Shown piece after piece: positions 53,653 to 62,633 of a DNA stretch of 64,000 nucleotides. The notes beneath the pieces were generated by a model. That model saw only the letters and a list, made by a program, of their open reading frames with translations, made no database searches and had not been told where the DNA came from. Source of the stretch: Streptomyces lincolnensis. GTDB taxonomy: Bacteria > Actinomycetota > Actinomycetes > Streptomycetales > Streptomycetaceae. The stretch lies in assembly GCF_021173675.1 (NCBI RefSeq), contig NZ_JAIHON010000005.1:186001-250000 (forward strand), in the 5' to 3' direction. How positions within the stretch are numbered: the first letter of the stretch is position 1; every line of letters starts with the position of its first letter. A program made the translations under genes and the position numbers.

Positions 53653-54669
53653 CTACTCCCGGCCTGCTGAAGCGAACCGCATGTCTGCGTAGCGGTCTCC
53701 TGCCACCTTCGCCGCGATCGGCTCCAGGAGTTCCAGTTCCTCCTTGGTGAGCTGGATACGGGTAGCCGCGGTGTTCTCCTCGACCCTGGACGGCTTGCGA
53801 GTGCCGGGGATCGGGATCACCGGTAGGGCGTGGACCGTTGTCTGCTGCTGGACCCAGGCCAGGGCGATCTGGCCCACGGATACCCCGTGGGTCTCGGCCA
53901 CCGTGCGGATCGGGTCCAGGAGTGCCGCGTTCGTGGCCGCGTTGTCGCCGGTGAAGCGGGGCTGCTGGCGGCGGAAGTCGTCGGCGGTGAGGTCCTTGTC
54001 GGCGTTGGTGAAGGAGCCGGTGAGGAAGCCGCGGCCGAGCGGGGAGTACGGCACGAGGGTCACGCCGAGTTCGCGGGCCGTCGGGACGACCTGCGCCTCG
54101 ATGTCCCGGCTGAACAGCGACCACTCCGACTGCACGGCGGCGATGGGGTGCACCGCCTGGGCCGCGCGCAGTTCGGCGGCCGTGACCTCGCTCAGGCCCA
54201 GGTGCTTGACCTTGCCCTCGCGCACCATGTCGGCCATGGCGCCGACGGACTCCTCGATCGGCACGTTCACATCGCGCCGGTGCATGTAGTAGAGGTCGAT
54301 GGCGTCGACGTCCAGCCGCTTCAGGCTCGCCTCGACGGCCTGGCGGATGTAGGGCGGGTCGTTGCGGATGACCCGCCGGGTCGGGTCGTCCGACGGGATC
54401 GACAGGGCGAACTTGGTGGCGATCACGACCTCGTCGCGGTGCGCCTTGAAGAAGGGGGACAGGAACTTCTCGTTCTCGCCCGCACCGTAGGCGTCCGCCG
54501 TGTCGTACAGCGTGACGCCCAGTTCCAGCGCCCGTTCCAGGGTGGCCCGCGACTCCTTCGCGTCGCTCGGGCCGTAGGCGAAGCTCATGCCCATGCAGCC
54601 CAGGCCCTGCACGCCGACCTGGGGGCCGCCGTCGCCGAGTGCTGCCGTGGGGATCGTGCCGTCGGTCAT
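53653..54669 (-). CDS. Aldo/keto reductase
   Basis: A 338-residue TIM-barrel reductase: LGCMGMSFAYG at the start, ELGVTLYDTADAYGAGENE with catalytic Asp and Tyr, VVIATKF with the Lys, DLYYMHRRD with the His, and IPIPGTRKPSRVEEN for NADPH binding. It is of the YhdN/AKR13 type and reduces aldehydes or ketones. ATG at 54669 shares one base with the stop of the MerR gene (TGATG), so it is translationally coupled to its likely regulator. Confidence 0.92.
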   Translation of the reverse strand: MTDGTIPTAALGDGGPQVGVQGLGCMGMSFAYGPSDAKESRATLERALELGVTLYDTADAYGAGENEKFLSPFFKAHRDEVVIATKFALSIPSDDPTRRVIRNDPPYIRQAVEASLKRLDVDAIDLYYMHRRDVNVPIEESVGAMADMVREGKVKHLGLSEVTAAELRAAQAVHPIAAVQSEWSLFSRDIEAQVVPTARELGVTLVPYSPLGRGFLTGSFTNADKDLTADDFRRQQPRFTGDNAATNAALLDPIRTVAETHGVSVGQIALAWVQQQTTVHALPVIPIPGTRKPSRVEENTAATRIQLTKEELELLEPIAAKVAGDRYADMRFASAGRE

Positions 54670-55130
54670 CAGGACCTCTCCGACGCCAGGGCGCGCCCGG
54701 CGTCCGCGTAGAAACCGATCTTCCGGTCGAGGACCGCGAGCGTGTCCTGGAGTTCGGCGATCCGGGCGAGGACGTCCTCGCGGGTCGACTTCAGGAGCTC
54801 GAAACGGTCCCCGTAGGTGTGGTCGCCCTCGCGTACCAGTTCGGCGTACCGCACCATGTCCGCCACCGGCATACCGGTCAGCCGCAGCTTGCCGACGAGG
54901 TCGAGCCAGTCGAGGTCGCGGTTGCTGTAACGGCGCTGGCCGGTGTGGGAGCGGTCGATGTGCGGCATCAGGCCGATGCGCTCGTACCAGCGCAGGGTGT
55001 GCGCGGTCAGCCCGGTGATCGCGACGACCTCGCTGATCGTGTAGCTGTCCTGGCCCTCCGGGCGCCTGCGCGCGTGCGGCGGGGCCTCACAGCTGTCGGT
55101 CCTGGTACCCGGGGTCTCCATCACCGTCAT
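54669..55130 (-). CDS. MerR-family regulator (aldehyde/redox-responsive type)
   Basis: A 153-residue regulator. The HTH reads YTISEVVAITGLTAHTLRWYERIGLMPHIDR (about 30-60), followed by RRYSNRDLDWLDLVGKLRLTGMPVADM and a C-terminal coiled coil. No metal-binding Cys cluster is present at the end, which places it with the NmlR/AdhR-like group that responds to reactive aldehydes or other stress. It precedes the aldo/keto reductase in one operon. ATG at 55130; a second ATG at 55121 is possible. Confidence 0.9.
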   Translation of the reverse strand: MTVMETPGTRTDSCEAPPHARRRPEGQDSYTISEVVAITGLTAHTLRWYERIGLMPHIDRSHTGQRRYSNRDLDWLDLVGKLRLTGMPVADMVRYAELVREGDHTYGDRFELLKSTREDVLARIAELQDTLAVLDRKIGFYADAGRALASERS

Positions 55131-55226
55131 GTCCTCAACGCTATGGCCTTGGAGTGCACTCGAAGCAAGCGGAACCGGTAAGAAATCGGCAGGACGCGGC
55201 ACGGGTGGGCTGGCTAGCGTGCGGCC

Positions 55227-55709
55227 ATGAGTCTTGTACGTCGTGCCGGGGCCCAGGACGTGGCGGAAGTACTGCGTCTGCGCCAGGTGATGATCGATTC
55301 CGTGTTCTCCGGCCGGAACGCCGCCGAGGCGTCCACCGAGTGGCAGTCCGCGTCGCTGCCGACCCTGCGGAGCCGGCTGGCCGAGCCGGACGGGGACTTC
55401 GTGGCCTTCGTCGTGGAGCATCCCGAGCGGCCGGGGGCGCTGGCCGCGCTGGCGGCCGGGACGGTGGAGTACCGGATCGGGCGGGCCGGGAATCCGCACG
55501 GGCGGATCGGTCATGTCTTCAGCGTCGCCACCGATCCGGACGCCCGGCGCCGCGGGTACGCGCGCGCGTGCGTGGAGGAGCTGCTCCAGTGGTTCCGGGA
55601 GCGGGACGTCCCGCAGGTGGACCTCAACGCGTCCGCCGAGGCCGAGCCGCTGTACGCGGCGCTGGGCTTCGTGCGCAAGCCCGACCCCTCGATGCGGCTG
55701 ACGTTCTGA
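55227..55709 (+). CDS. GNAT-family N-acetyltransferase
   Basis: A 160-residue GNAT protein with RIGHVFSVATDPDARRRGYARACVEEL, in which R-R-R-G-Y-A forms the acetyl-CoA loop, and PLYAALGFVRKPDPSM at the C-terminus. The start matches mixed-substrate GNATs (VRRAGAQDVAEVLRLRQVM). It is divergent from the MerR gene across 96 bp. Substrate unknown. Confidence 0.9.
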   Translation: MSLVRRAGAQDVAEVLRLRQVMIDSVFSGRNAAEASTEWQSASLPTLRSRLAEPDGDFVAFVVEHPERPGALAALAAGTVEYRIGRAGNPHGRIGHVFSVATDPDARRRGYARACVEELLQWFRERDVPQVDLNASAEAEPLYAALGFVRKPDPSMRLTF

Positions 55710-55728
55710 GGCGCTTAGGCTCGTGCGC

Positions 55729-56550
55729 ATGTCCTTGCAGAGCCTCGCGTTGATCGAAGACTGGCCGGTTCCCACCGCCGCGGCGGCCGTCGTCCGGGCG
55801 GACGGGACGGTGGCCGGGGCCCACGGCCCGGTGGACCGGCGTTTCGCGCTGGCCTCCGTCACCAAGCCGCTCGCCGCCTACGCCGTCCTCGTCGCGTACG
55901 AGGAGGGGGCGATCGAGCTCGACGAGCCGGCCGGGCCGGCGGGGGCGACGGTGCGGCATCTGCTCGCGCACACCTCCGGGCTGGCGTTCGACGAGCACCG
56001 GGTGACGGCGGCGCCCGGGGAGCGGCGGCTGTACTCCAACGCCGGGTTCGAGCAGCTCGGGGACCATGTCGCGAAGGCGACGGACATTCCGTTCGGCGAG
56101 TATCTGCGGCAGGCGGTGCTGGAGCCGCTGGGGATGACCGGCACGACGCTGGACGGCTCCCCCGCGAAGGACGGTGTCTCGACCGTGTCGGACCTCGTGC
56201 GGTTCGCGGCCGAGGTGCAGGCGCCGCGGCTGCTCGATCCGCGTACGGTCGCCGAGGCGATGACGGTGCAGTATCCGGGTACGAAGGGCGTCCTGCCGGG
56301 GTACGGGCATCAGAACCCCAATGACTGGGGGCTGGGGTTCGAGATCCGGGACTCCAAGTCGCCGCACTGGACGGGGGGCTCGTCCTCGCCGCGTACCTTC
56401 GGGCACTTCGGGCAGTCCGGTACGTTTCTGTGGGTCGATCCGGATGCGGGGGTGGCGTGTGTCGCGCTCACCGATCGTGCGTTCGGGGCGTGGGCGGTCG
56501 AGGTGTGGCCGGTGTTCACGGATGCGGTGCTGGCGGAGGTGCGGGGTTGA
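55729..56550 (+). CDS. Serine hydrolase of the beta-lactamase / class C family
   Basis: A 273-residue cytosolic-looking enzyme without signal peptide. The SxxK motif is ASVTKPL near residue 45, Y-S-N (RLYSNAGFEQLG) the second box, and HFGQSG the third (H-x-G in place of KTG). These match class C-type esterases and peptidases rather than true beta-lactamases. ATG at 55729 or GTG at 55723. A composite repeat region follows its stop. Confidence 0.87.
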   Translation: MSLQSLALIEDWPVPTAAAAVVRADGTVAGAHGPVDRRFALASVTKPLAAYAVLVAYEEGAIELDEPAGPAGATVRHLLAHTSGLAFDEHRVTAAPGERRLYSNAGFEQLGDHVAKATDIPFGEYLRQAVLEPLGMTGTTLDGSPAKDGVSTVSDLVRFAAEVQAPRLLDPRTVAEAMTVQYPGTKGVLPGYGHQNPNDWGLGFEIRDSKSPHWTGGSSSPRTFGHFGQSGTFLWVDPDAGVACVALTDRAFGAWAVEVWPVFTDAVLAEVRG

Positions 56551-56594
56551 GGGTGGGTTTTTTCTCGCCCCCGCCGCCCCTACCCGTCCCATCC

Positions 56595-56732
56595 CTGGGG
56601 GCTGCGTCCCCAGACCCCCCTGTCGGCCCTGAAGGGGCCTCGTCCTCAAACGCCGGACGGGCTGAGAAACCCAGGGGCGCGGGGCTGTGCTGAATATGCG
56701 GCTACCGCCGCGCGGGCGCGACCAGCCCCCAC
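56595..56732. repeat. Composite intergenic repeat, including long hairpin repeat copy 3
   Basis: Two elements in a row. 56595-56671 begins with the hairpin CTGGGG/CCCCAG and contains CCTCGTCCTCAAACGCCGGA, a phrase I recognise from Streptomyces gene ends. 56673-56732 is the 60-bp long repeat in reverse orientation, matching 36920-36979 at 58 of 60 bases. Both lie between convergent genes. Confidence 0.8.
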
Positions 56733-56773
56733 CCAGCCGCAGCCAGCGACGAAGGCTGAAAGGGCGGACCGTG

Positions 56774-57427
56774 TCAGGGCTGCAGCTCCCAGATCAGTAG
56801 TTCCGCCTGTGTCGTCGCCTCCGCCTCCAAGTTCTTCGCGTCGGTGATGCGGGCCGCGTCTCCCGCTCTCAAGTCCTCCTCGCCCAGGCGTACTTCGCCA
56901 CGTACGACGTGGACGTAGGCGTGTCGGGCGTCGGGGACGGCCGTGCGCTCGCCCGCTGTCAGTCGGCGTACGTGGAGGAGTGCGCCCGCCTCGGGGACGG
57001 CGTACGGGGTGGAGTCGGCGATGCCCGGGACGATCTCGTACGACGGGTCGCCGCCGGGGGTCAGGGGGGCCAGCCACATCTGGACGAAGGTGAGGGGGGC
57101 TGAGCCGTCGTTGCGTTCCACGTGGCGGACGCCGCCGGCCGAGCTCAGGCGCTGTACGTCACCGGGACGGACCCGGGTCTCGTGGCCGGTGGAGTCCCGG
57201 TGGGTCAGCTCGCCCTCCAGGACCCAGGTGACGATCTCGGTGTGGCTGTGGGGGTGTTCGTCGAAGCCGGCGCCGGGGGCGAGGCGTTCCTCGTTGCAGG
57301 CGATCAGGGCGCCGAATCGGAGGTTGTCGGGGTCGTAGTGCGGGCCGAAGGAGAAGGCGTGCCACGACTCGATGCCGGCCTCGGCCTCGCCACCCCGGTA
57401 GCGCTCCGCTGCGCGCCGTACATCCAT
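56774..57427 (-). CDS. Pirin-family protein (bicupin)
   Basis: A 217-residue pirin. The N-terminal cupin has GFDEHPHSHTEIVTWVLEGELTHRDS, with the three His and one Glu that bind iron, and RLSSAGGVRHVERN. The second cupin lacks the metal set, as usual. Bacterial pirins act as quercetin 2,3-dioxygenases or as modulators of pyruvate metabolism by binding AceE; aceE is 9 kb away, so a link is only possible. ATG at 57427 with GGGGG five bases upstream. Confidence 0.9.
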   Translation of the reverse strand: MDVRRAAERYRGGEAEAGIESWHAFSFGPHYDPDNLRFGALIACNEERLAPGAGFDEHPHSHTEIVTWVLEGELTHRDSTGHETRVRPGDVQRLSSAGGVRHVERNDGSAPLTFVQMWLAPLTPGGDPSYEIVPGIADSTPYAVPEAGALLHVRRLTAGERTAVPDARHAYVHVVRGEVRLGEEDLRAGDAARITDAKNLEAEATTQAELLIWELQP

Positions 57428-57516
57428 CACGACCCCCACGGTACTGCCGCAAGCCACCATGAACACCGGCATAAAGCGCCCCGAAGGCGACCGAGCCATC
57501 CTGATGGTGCAGGCTT

Positions 57517-58728
57517 GTGCCCGTGCCCGAACCCGAATCCCGCCCTGGTGGCGTACCCGCGTCCGACGTCCATCCGCACCCCGCGACCCTGAAGCGGCTG
57601 GAGAAGTCGTCCGGCAGTCTCGCCGCGCAGGCGATCACGCGCATGGACGAGACGTTGCCGTGGTACCGGGCCATGCCGCCGGAGAACCGGTCGTGGATCG
57701 GGCTGGTGGCGCAGGCCGGTATCGCGGCGTTCACGGAGTGGTTCCGGCATCCGGACGCCCCCCAGGCCATCTCCACCGATGTCTTCGGCACCGCGCCGCG
57801 TGAGCTGACCCGGGCCATCACGCTGCGGCAGACCGTCGAGATGGTGCGCACCACGATCGAGGTGATGGAGAGCGCGATCGACGAGGTCGCGGCGCCCGGC
57901 GACGAGAGCGTCCTGCGGGAGGCGCTGCTCGTCTACGCCCGCGAGATCGCCTTCGCCACCGCCCAGGTGTACGCCCAGGCCGCCGAGGCACGCGGCGCCT
58001 GGGACGCCCGGCTGGAGTCGCTCGTCGTCAACGCCGTGCTCAGCGGGGAGGCGGACGAGGGCGCGGTGAGCCGGGCGTCGGCCCTGGGATGGAACGCGCC
58101 CGAGCATGTGTGCGTGGTGCTGGGGACCGCCCCCGACGGCGACTCGGAGCTGACCGTCGAGGCGATCCGGCGGGCCGCCCGGCATGCCAAGCTCCAGGTC
58201 CTCACCGGGGTACTGGGGGCCCGGCTGGTCGTCATCGCGGGCGGCAGCGACAGCCCGCTGGCGGTGGCCAAGTCTCTGATCGGGCCTTTTGCCGCCGGGC
58301 CGGTCGTCGCGGGGCCCGTCGTACCCGATCTGCTGGCCGCGACCCGGTCCGCGCAGGCCGCCGCCGCGGGGCTCAAGGCGTGTTCGGCCTGGCAGGACGC
58401 ACCGCGGCCGGTACTGGCGGACGATCTGCTTCCGGAACGCGCGATCGCCGGGGACCCGAGCGCACGTGAGCAATTGGTGGAGGAGATCTACAGACCGCTG
58501 GAGGAGGCCGGGTCCGCGCTTCTGGAGACGCTGGCGGTCTATCTCGAACAGGCGAGCAGTCTCGAAGGCGCCGCGCGTATGCTCTTCGTTCATCCGAACA
58601 CCGTGCGCTACCGGCTCCGACGTGTGACTGACGTCACCGGCTGGTCACCGTCGGATGTACGTTCGGCGTTCACGCTACGGATCGCGCTCATCCTGGGACG
58701 TCTGGTCGACGGGGATCTTCAGCTCTAG
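57517..58728 (+). CDS. fasR: FasR, PucR/CdaR-family activator of fatty acid synthase genes
   Basis: A 403-residue regulator with an N-terminal helical region, a central GGDEF-like ligand part (about 180-290) and a C-terminal PucR HTH: LEQASSLEGAARMLFVHPNTVRYRLRRVTDVTGW (about 335-375). In S. coelicolor the gene at this position, fasR, is required for expression of fabD-fabH-acpP-fabF. The identical arrangement here supports the name. GTG at 57517 with no clear ribosome binding site. Confidence 0.92.
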   Translation: MPVPEPESRPGGVPASDVHPHPATLKRLEKSSGSLAAQAITRMDETLPWYRAMPPENRSWIGLVAQAGIAAFTEWFRHPDAPQAISTDVFGTAPRELTRAITLRQTVEMVRTTIEVMESAIDEVAAPGDESVLREALLVYAREIAFATAQVYAQAAEARGAWDARLESLVVNAVLSGEADEGAVSRASALGWNAPEHVCVVLGTAPDGDSELTVEAIRRAARHAKLQVLTGVLGARLVVIAGGSDSPLAVAKSLIGPFAAGPVVAGPVVPDLLAATRSAQAAAAGLKACSAWQDAPRPVLADDLLPERAIAGDPSAREQLVEEIYRPLEEAGSALLETLAVYLEQASSLEGAARMLFVHPNTVRYRLRRVTDVTGWSPSDVRSAFTLRIALILGRLVDGDLQL

Positions 58729-58730
58729 TC

Positions 58731-58751
58731 TTTTGTCGGGGCCCTACAAAA
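58731..58751. promoter_or_regulatory. Inverted repeat upstream of fabD, candidate FasR site
   Basis: TTTTGT (58731-58736) and ACAAAA (58746-58751) are a perfect 6-9-6 inverted repeat, strikingly AT-rich for this genome. It begins right after the fasR stop and 66 bp before the fabD start, where the promoter of the fab operon must lie. Confidence 0.5.
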
Positions 58752-58817
58752 CCCCCTCGTGTTCTTCGTCCCTGTCCCCACGGGCGGTCGTGGCCGTCCC
58801 CAAGAGAGAGTGTGAGA

Positions 58818-59774
58818 GTGCTCGTACTCGTCGCTCCCGGCCAGGGCGCCCAGACGCCCGGCTTCCTGACTCCCTGGCTCGACCTCCCCGGTGTCCGCGG
58901 TGCCATCGAGGCATGGTCCGACGCCGTGGGACTCGACCTCGTCCGCTACGGCACCGAGGGCGACGCGGAGGAGATCCGCGACACCGCGGTGGCCCAGCCG
59001 CTGCTGGTGGCGGCCGGGCTGGCCTCCGCGTACGCCCTGTTCGACGACCCGGCCGACCTGCCCCGCACGGTGGGTGCCGTCGCCGGTCACAGCGTCGGCG
59101 AGCTGACCGCCGCCGGTCTCGCCGGGGTGCTCCCCGACGAGGAGATCGTCCGCCTGGTCCGCGCCCGCGGCCTGGCCATGGCCGAGGCCGCCGCAATCAC
59201 CGCGACCGGTATGTCGGCGCTGCTCGGCGGCGACCCCGCGGTGAGCGTCGCGCACCTGGAGAAGCTCGGCCTGACCCCGGCGAACGTCAACGGCGCCGGC
59301 CAGATCGTGGCCGCCGGCACGCTGGAGCAACTCGCCGTACTGAACGAGGACAAGCCCGAGGGCGTCCGCAAGGTGATCCCGCTGAAGGTCGCCGGCGCCT
59401 TCCACACGCACCACATGGCTCCCGCGGTCGACGCGCTGGCGAAGGCCGCCGAGGCCCTCACGCCCGCCGACCCGAAGCTCCCCTACGTCTCCAACAAGGA
59501 CGGGCGGACCGTGGGCACCGGCGCCGAGGTCCTCACGCGCCTGGTCGGCCAGGTGGCCAACCCGGTCCGCTGGGACCTGTGCATGGAGACGTTCAAGGAG
59601 CTCGGCGTGACCGCGATCATCGAGGTCGCCCCGGGCGGCACGCTGGTCGGCCTCGCCAAGCGCGCCCTGCCCGGCGTGAAGACGCTGGCCCTGAAGACCC
59701 CCGACGACCTCGACGCCGCTCGCGAGCTCATCGCCGAGACGACCACATCCGCCGCCGACGCGGCGGGTGCCTGA
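58818..59774 (+). CDS. fabD: Malonyl-CoA:ACP transacylase
   Basis: A 318-residue transacylase. LVLVAPGQGAQTPGF is the oxyanion-side N-terminus, AGHSVGELTAAGL holds the active Ser near residue 92, and AGAFHTHHMAPA the catalytic His. It moves malonyl from CoA to ACP to feed fatty acid (and often polyketide) synthesis. I take the GTG at 58818, whose protein MLVLVAPGQG matches characterised Streptomyces FabD; a GTG at 58812 is in frame. First gene of the fab operon. Confidence 0.97.
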   Translation: MLVLVAPGQGAQTPGFLTPWLDLPGVRGAIEAWSDAVGLDLVRYGTEGDAEEIRDTAVAQPLLVAAGLASAYALFDDPADLPRTVGAVAGHSVGELTAAGLAGVLPDEEIVRLVRARGLAMAEAAAITATGMSALLGGDPAVSVAHLEKLGLTPANVNGAGQIVAAGTLEQLAVLNEDKPEGVRKVIPLKVAGAFHTHHMAPAVDALAKAAEALTPADPKLPYVSNKDGRTVGTGAEVLTRLVGQVANPVRWDLCMETFKELGVTAIIEVAPGGTLVGLAKRALPGVKTLALKTPDDLDAARELIAETTTSAADAAGA

Positions 59775-59790
59775 GAAGGAGCCGAGCAGC

Positions 59791-60792
59791 ATGTCGAAGA
59801 TCAAGCCCAGCAAGGGCGCCCCGTACGCGCGCATCCTCGGTGTGGGCGGCTACCGCCCGACCCGGGTCGTGCCGAACGAGGTGATCCTCGAGACGATCGA
59901 CTCCTCCGACGAGTGGATCCGTTCGCGCTCCGGCATCGAGACCAGGCACTGGGCGAACGACGAGGAGACCGTCGCCGCCATGTCGATCGAGGCGTCCGGC
60001 AAGGCGATCGCCGACGCCGGGATCTCCGCCGAGCAGATCGGCGGCGTGATCGTCTCGACCGTCTCGCACTTCAAGCAGACCCCGGCCGTCGCCACCGAGA
60101 TCGCCGACAAGCTCGGCACGAACAAGGCCGCCGCCTTCGACATCTCGGCCGGCTGCGCGGGCTTCGGCTACGGCCTCACCCTCGCCAAGGGCATGATCGT
60201 CGAGGGCAGCGCGGAGTACGTCCTCGTCATCGGCGTGGAGCGGCTCTCCGACCTGACGGACCTGGAGGACCGGGCCACGGCCTTCCTGTTCGGCGACGGC
60301 GCCGGCGCGGTCGTCGTGGGCCCGTCCAAGGAGCCGGCGATCGGCCCCACGGTCTGGGGCTCGGAGGGCGACAAGTCCGAGACGATCAAGCAGACCGTGC
60401 CGTGGACGGACTACCGCGAGGGCACGGTCGCCAAGTTCCCCGCCATCACGCAGGAGGGCCAGGCGGTGTTCCGCTGGGCCGTCTTCGAGATGGCGAAGGT
60501 CGCCAAGGAGGCGCTGGACGCCGCCGGCATCAGCCCTGACGACCTGGATGTCTTCATTCCCCACCAGGCCAACGAGCGGATCATCGACTCGATGGTGAAG
60601 ACACTCAAGCTGCCGGAGTCCGTCACGGTCGCACGTGACGTACGCACCACCGGCAACACCTCGGCCGCCTCGATCCCGCTCGCGATGGAGCGGCTCCTGG
60701 CGACCGGCGAGGCGAAGAGCGGCGACACCGCGCTCGTCATCGGCTTCGGGGCGGGTCTCGTCTACGCCGCGACTGTCGTTACCCTCCCCTAG
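59791..60792 (+). CDS. fabH: 3-oxoacyl-ACP synthase III (KASIII)
   Basis: A 333-residue condensing enzyme with Cys122 in SAGCAGFGYG, His in IPHQANERI and Asn in TTGNTSAAS, the FabH triad. It starts fatty acids by joining an acyl-CoA with malonyl-ACP; in Streptomyces it favours branched starters such as isobutyryl-CoA. ATG at 59791 with GAAGGAG upstream, 16 bp after fabD. Confidence 0.98.
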   Translation: MSKIKPSKGAPYARILGVGGYRPTRVVPNEVILETIDSSDEWIRSRSGIETRHWANDEETVAAMSIEASGKAIADAGISAEQIGGVIVSTVSHFKQTPAVATEIADKLGTNKAAAFDISAGCAGFGYGLTLAKGMIVEGSAEYVLVIGVERLSDLTDLEDRATAFLFGDGAGAVVVGPSKEPAIGPTVWGSEGDKSETIKQTVPWTDYREGTVAKFPAITQEGQAVFRWAVFEMAKVAKEALDAAGISPDDLDVFIPHQANERIIDSMVKTLKLPESVTVARDVRTTGNTSAASIPLAMERLLATGEAKSGDTALVIGFGAGLVYAATVVTLP

Positions 60793-60870
60793 GCACTCCG
60801 TGCCGGATCACCCGGTCCGGTGCGGGTTCCCTTGCCACACCCTCTGGATACATACGAAGGAGCGCCTCAC

Positions 60871-61119
60871 ATGGCCGCCACTCAGGAAGAGATCGTCGCC
60901 GGTCTCGCCGACATCGTGAACGAGATCGCCGGCATCCCGGTCGAGGACGTCCAGCTGGACAAGTCCTTCACCGACGACCTGGACGTCGACTCGCTGTCCA
61001 TGGTCGAGGTCGTCGTCGCCGCCGAGGAGCGCTTCGACGTCAAGATCCCCGACGAGGACGTCAAGAACCTCAAGACCGTCGGCGACGCGACCAACTACAT
61101 CCTCAAGCACCAGGCCTGA
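60871..61119 (+). CDS. acpP: Acyl carrier protein
   Basis: An 82-residue acidic four-helix protein with the phosphopantetheine site DVDSLSMVEV (Ser41). It carries growing acyl chains for the fatty acid synthase. ATG at 60871 with GAAGGAG upstream; 78 bp separate it from fabH and 75 bp from fabF. Length and sequence are typical. Confidence 0.98.
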   Translation: MAATQEEIVAGLADIVNEIAGIPVEDVQLDKSFTDDLDVDSLSMVEVVVAAEERFDVKIPDEDVKNLKTVGDATNYILKHQA

Positions 61120-61194
61120 TCCTCAGGGCTGGTGCCTGCCCCGCCACCCGGCGGTGGCGCCGCTGAATCCCGATCCGTTGGAGAAAGAATTCCC

Positions 61195-62478
61195 GTGAGC
61201 TCGACCAATCGCACCGTGGTCGTCACCGGTATCGGCGCAACCACACCGCTGGGTGGCGACGCAGCCTCTACCTGGGAGGGACTGGTCGCCGGCAAGTCCG
61301 GCGTCAAGCCCCTGGAGCAGGAGTGGGCCGCCGAGCAGGCGGTCCGTATCGCCGCGCAGATCGCGGTGGAACCGTCCGAGGTCATCCCGCGGCCGCAGGC
61401 CCGACGGCTGGACCGCTCGGCGCAGTTCGCGCTGATCGCCGCCCAGGAGGCCTGGAAGGACGCCGGCTTCACCGGCAAGGCCGGGGAGGACGGCTCCGAC
61501 GGGGCCGTCGACCCCGACCGGCTCGGTGCGGTCATCGCCTCCGGCATCGGTGGCGTGACGACCCTCCTCGACCAGTACGACGTGCTGAAGGAGAAGGGCG
61601 TCCGCCGCGTCTCCCCGCACACCGTGCCCATGCTGATGCCGAACAGCCCCTCCGCCAACGTGGGCCTCCTCGTGGGTGCCCGGGCGGGCGTGCACACGCC
61701 GGTCTCGGCCTGCGCGTCGGGTGCCGAGGCCATCGGCTACGCCATCGAGATGATCCGCACCGGCCGCGCCGACGTCGTCGTCGCCGGTGGTACGGAGGCG
61801 GCCATCCACGCGCTGCCCATCGCCGCGTTCGGCAACATGATGGCGATGTCCAAGAACAACGACGACCCCGAGGGCGCCTCGCGTCCCTACGACACCGCGC
61901 GTGACGGCTTCGTCATGGGCGAGGGTGCCGGCGTGATCGTCCTGGAGTCCGCCGAGCACGCCGCGAAGCGCGGGGTACGGGTGTACGCCGAGGCGGTCGG
62001 GCAGGGCATCTCCGCCGACGCCCACGACATCGTGCAGCCCGAGCCGGAGGGGCGGGGCATCTCGCACGCCCTGCAGAACCTGCTGGACCGCACCGACCTG
62101 GACCCGGCGGAGATCGTGCACGTCAACGCGCACGCGACGTCGACGCCGGCCGGTGACATCGCCGAGCTGAAGGCGCTGCGGAAGGTGTTCGGCGACGACG
62201 CGGACCACATGGCGGTCTCCGCGACCAAGTCGATGACCGGGCATCTGCTGGGTGGCGCGGGTGGTGTCGAGTCGGTCGCGACCGTGCTCGCGCTCTACCA
62301 CCGGGTGGCTCCGCCGACCATCAACGTCGAGAACATCGATCCCGAGGCCGAGGCCAACGCGGATGTGGTGCGGGGTGAGGCTCGGAAGCTGCCTGTTGAG
62401 GGCCGTATCGCCGCGCTGAACGACTCGTTCGGCTTTGGTGGGCACAACGTGGTTCTGGCGTTCCGTACGGTGTCGTAG
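61195..62478 (+). CDS. fabF: 3-oxoacyl-ACP synthase II (KASII)
   Basis: A 427-residue condensing enzyme with active Cys near 173 in VSACASGAEAI, His in VHVNAHATSTPAGD and the second His in GHLLGGAGGVES, plus the C-terminal NDSFGFGGHNVVL. It elongates acyl-ACP with malonyl-ACP. GTG at 61195; GGAG lies eleven or so bases before. Last gene of the fab operon, followed by a hairpin terminator. Confidence 0.98.
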   Translation: MSSTNRTVVVTGIGATTPLGGDAASTWEGLVAGKSGVKPLEQEWAAEQAVRIAAQIAVEPSEVIPRPQARRLDRSAQFALIAAQEAWKDAGFTGKAGEDGSDGAVDPDRLGAVIASGIGGVTTLLDQYDVLKEKGVRRVSPHTVPMLMPNSPSANVGLLVGARAGVHTPVSACASGAEAIGYAIEMIRTGRADVVVAGGTEAAIHALPIAAFGNMMAMSKNNDDPEGASRPYDTARDGFVMGEGAGVIVLESAEHAAKRGVRVYAEAVGQGISADAHDIVQPEPEGRGISHALQNLLDRTDLDPAEIVHVNAHATSTPAGDIAELKALRKVFGDDADHMAVSATKSMTGHLLGGAGGVESVATVLALYHRVAPPTINVENIDPEAEANADVVRGEARKLPVEGRIAALNDSFGFGGHNVVLAFRTVS

Positions 62479-62495
62479 GCGCCGTCAGGTGGACG

Positions 62496-62525
62496 TGGCC
62501 CGGTCTCCTGGTGGAGGTCGGGCCA
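62496..62525 (+). terminator. Hairpin terminator of the fab operon
   Basis: TGGCCCG (62496-62502) pairs with CGGGCCA (62519-62525), with an inner CTCC/GGAG stem. It is 18 bp after the fabF stop and is followed by the short dispersed repeat. Confidence 0.75.
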
Positions 62526-62564
62526 TCGCCGTTGTGGGACCTGTTGTGTGCCGGCTGCCTGCCC

Positions 62565-62605
62565 GGTGGGGGCTGTCGCGCAGTTCCCCGCGCCCCTTAG
62601 GTTGG
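62565..62605. repeat. Short dispersed repeat, copy C
   Basis: GGTGGGGGCTGTCGCGCAGT then TCCCCGCGCCCCTTAGGTTG, matching copies at 23592-23632 and 53610-53651. It lies between the convergent stops of fabF and the DUF3145 gene. Confidence 0.78.
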
Positions 62606-62633
62606 CTGCCCCTAGCTTGGTTCAGACGACCTG

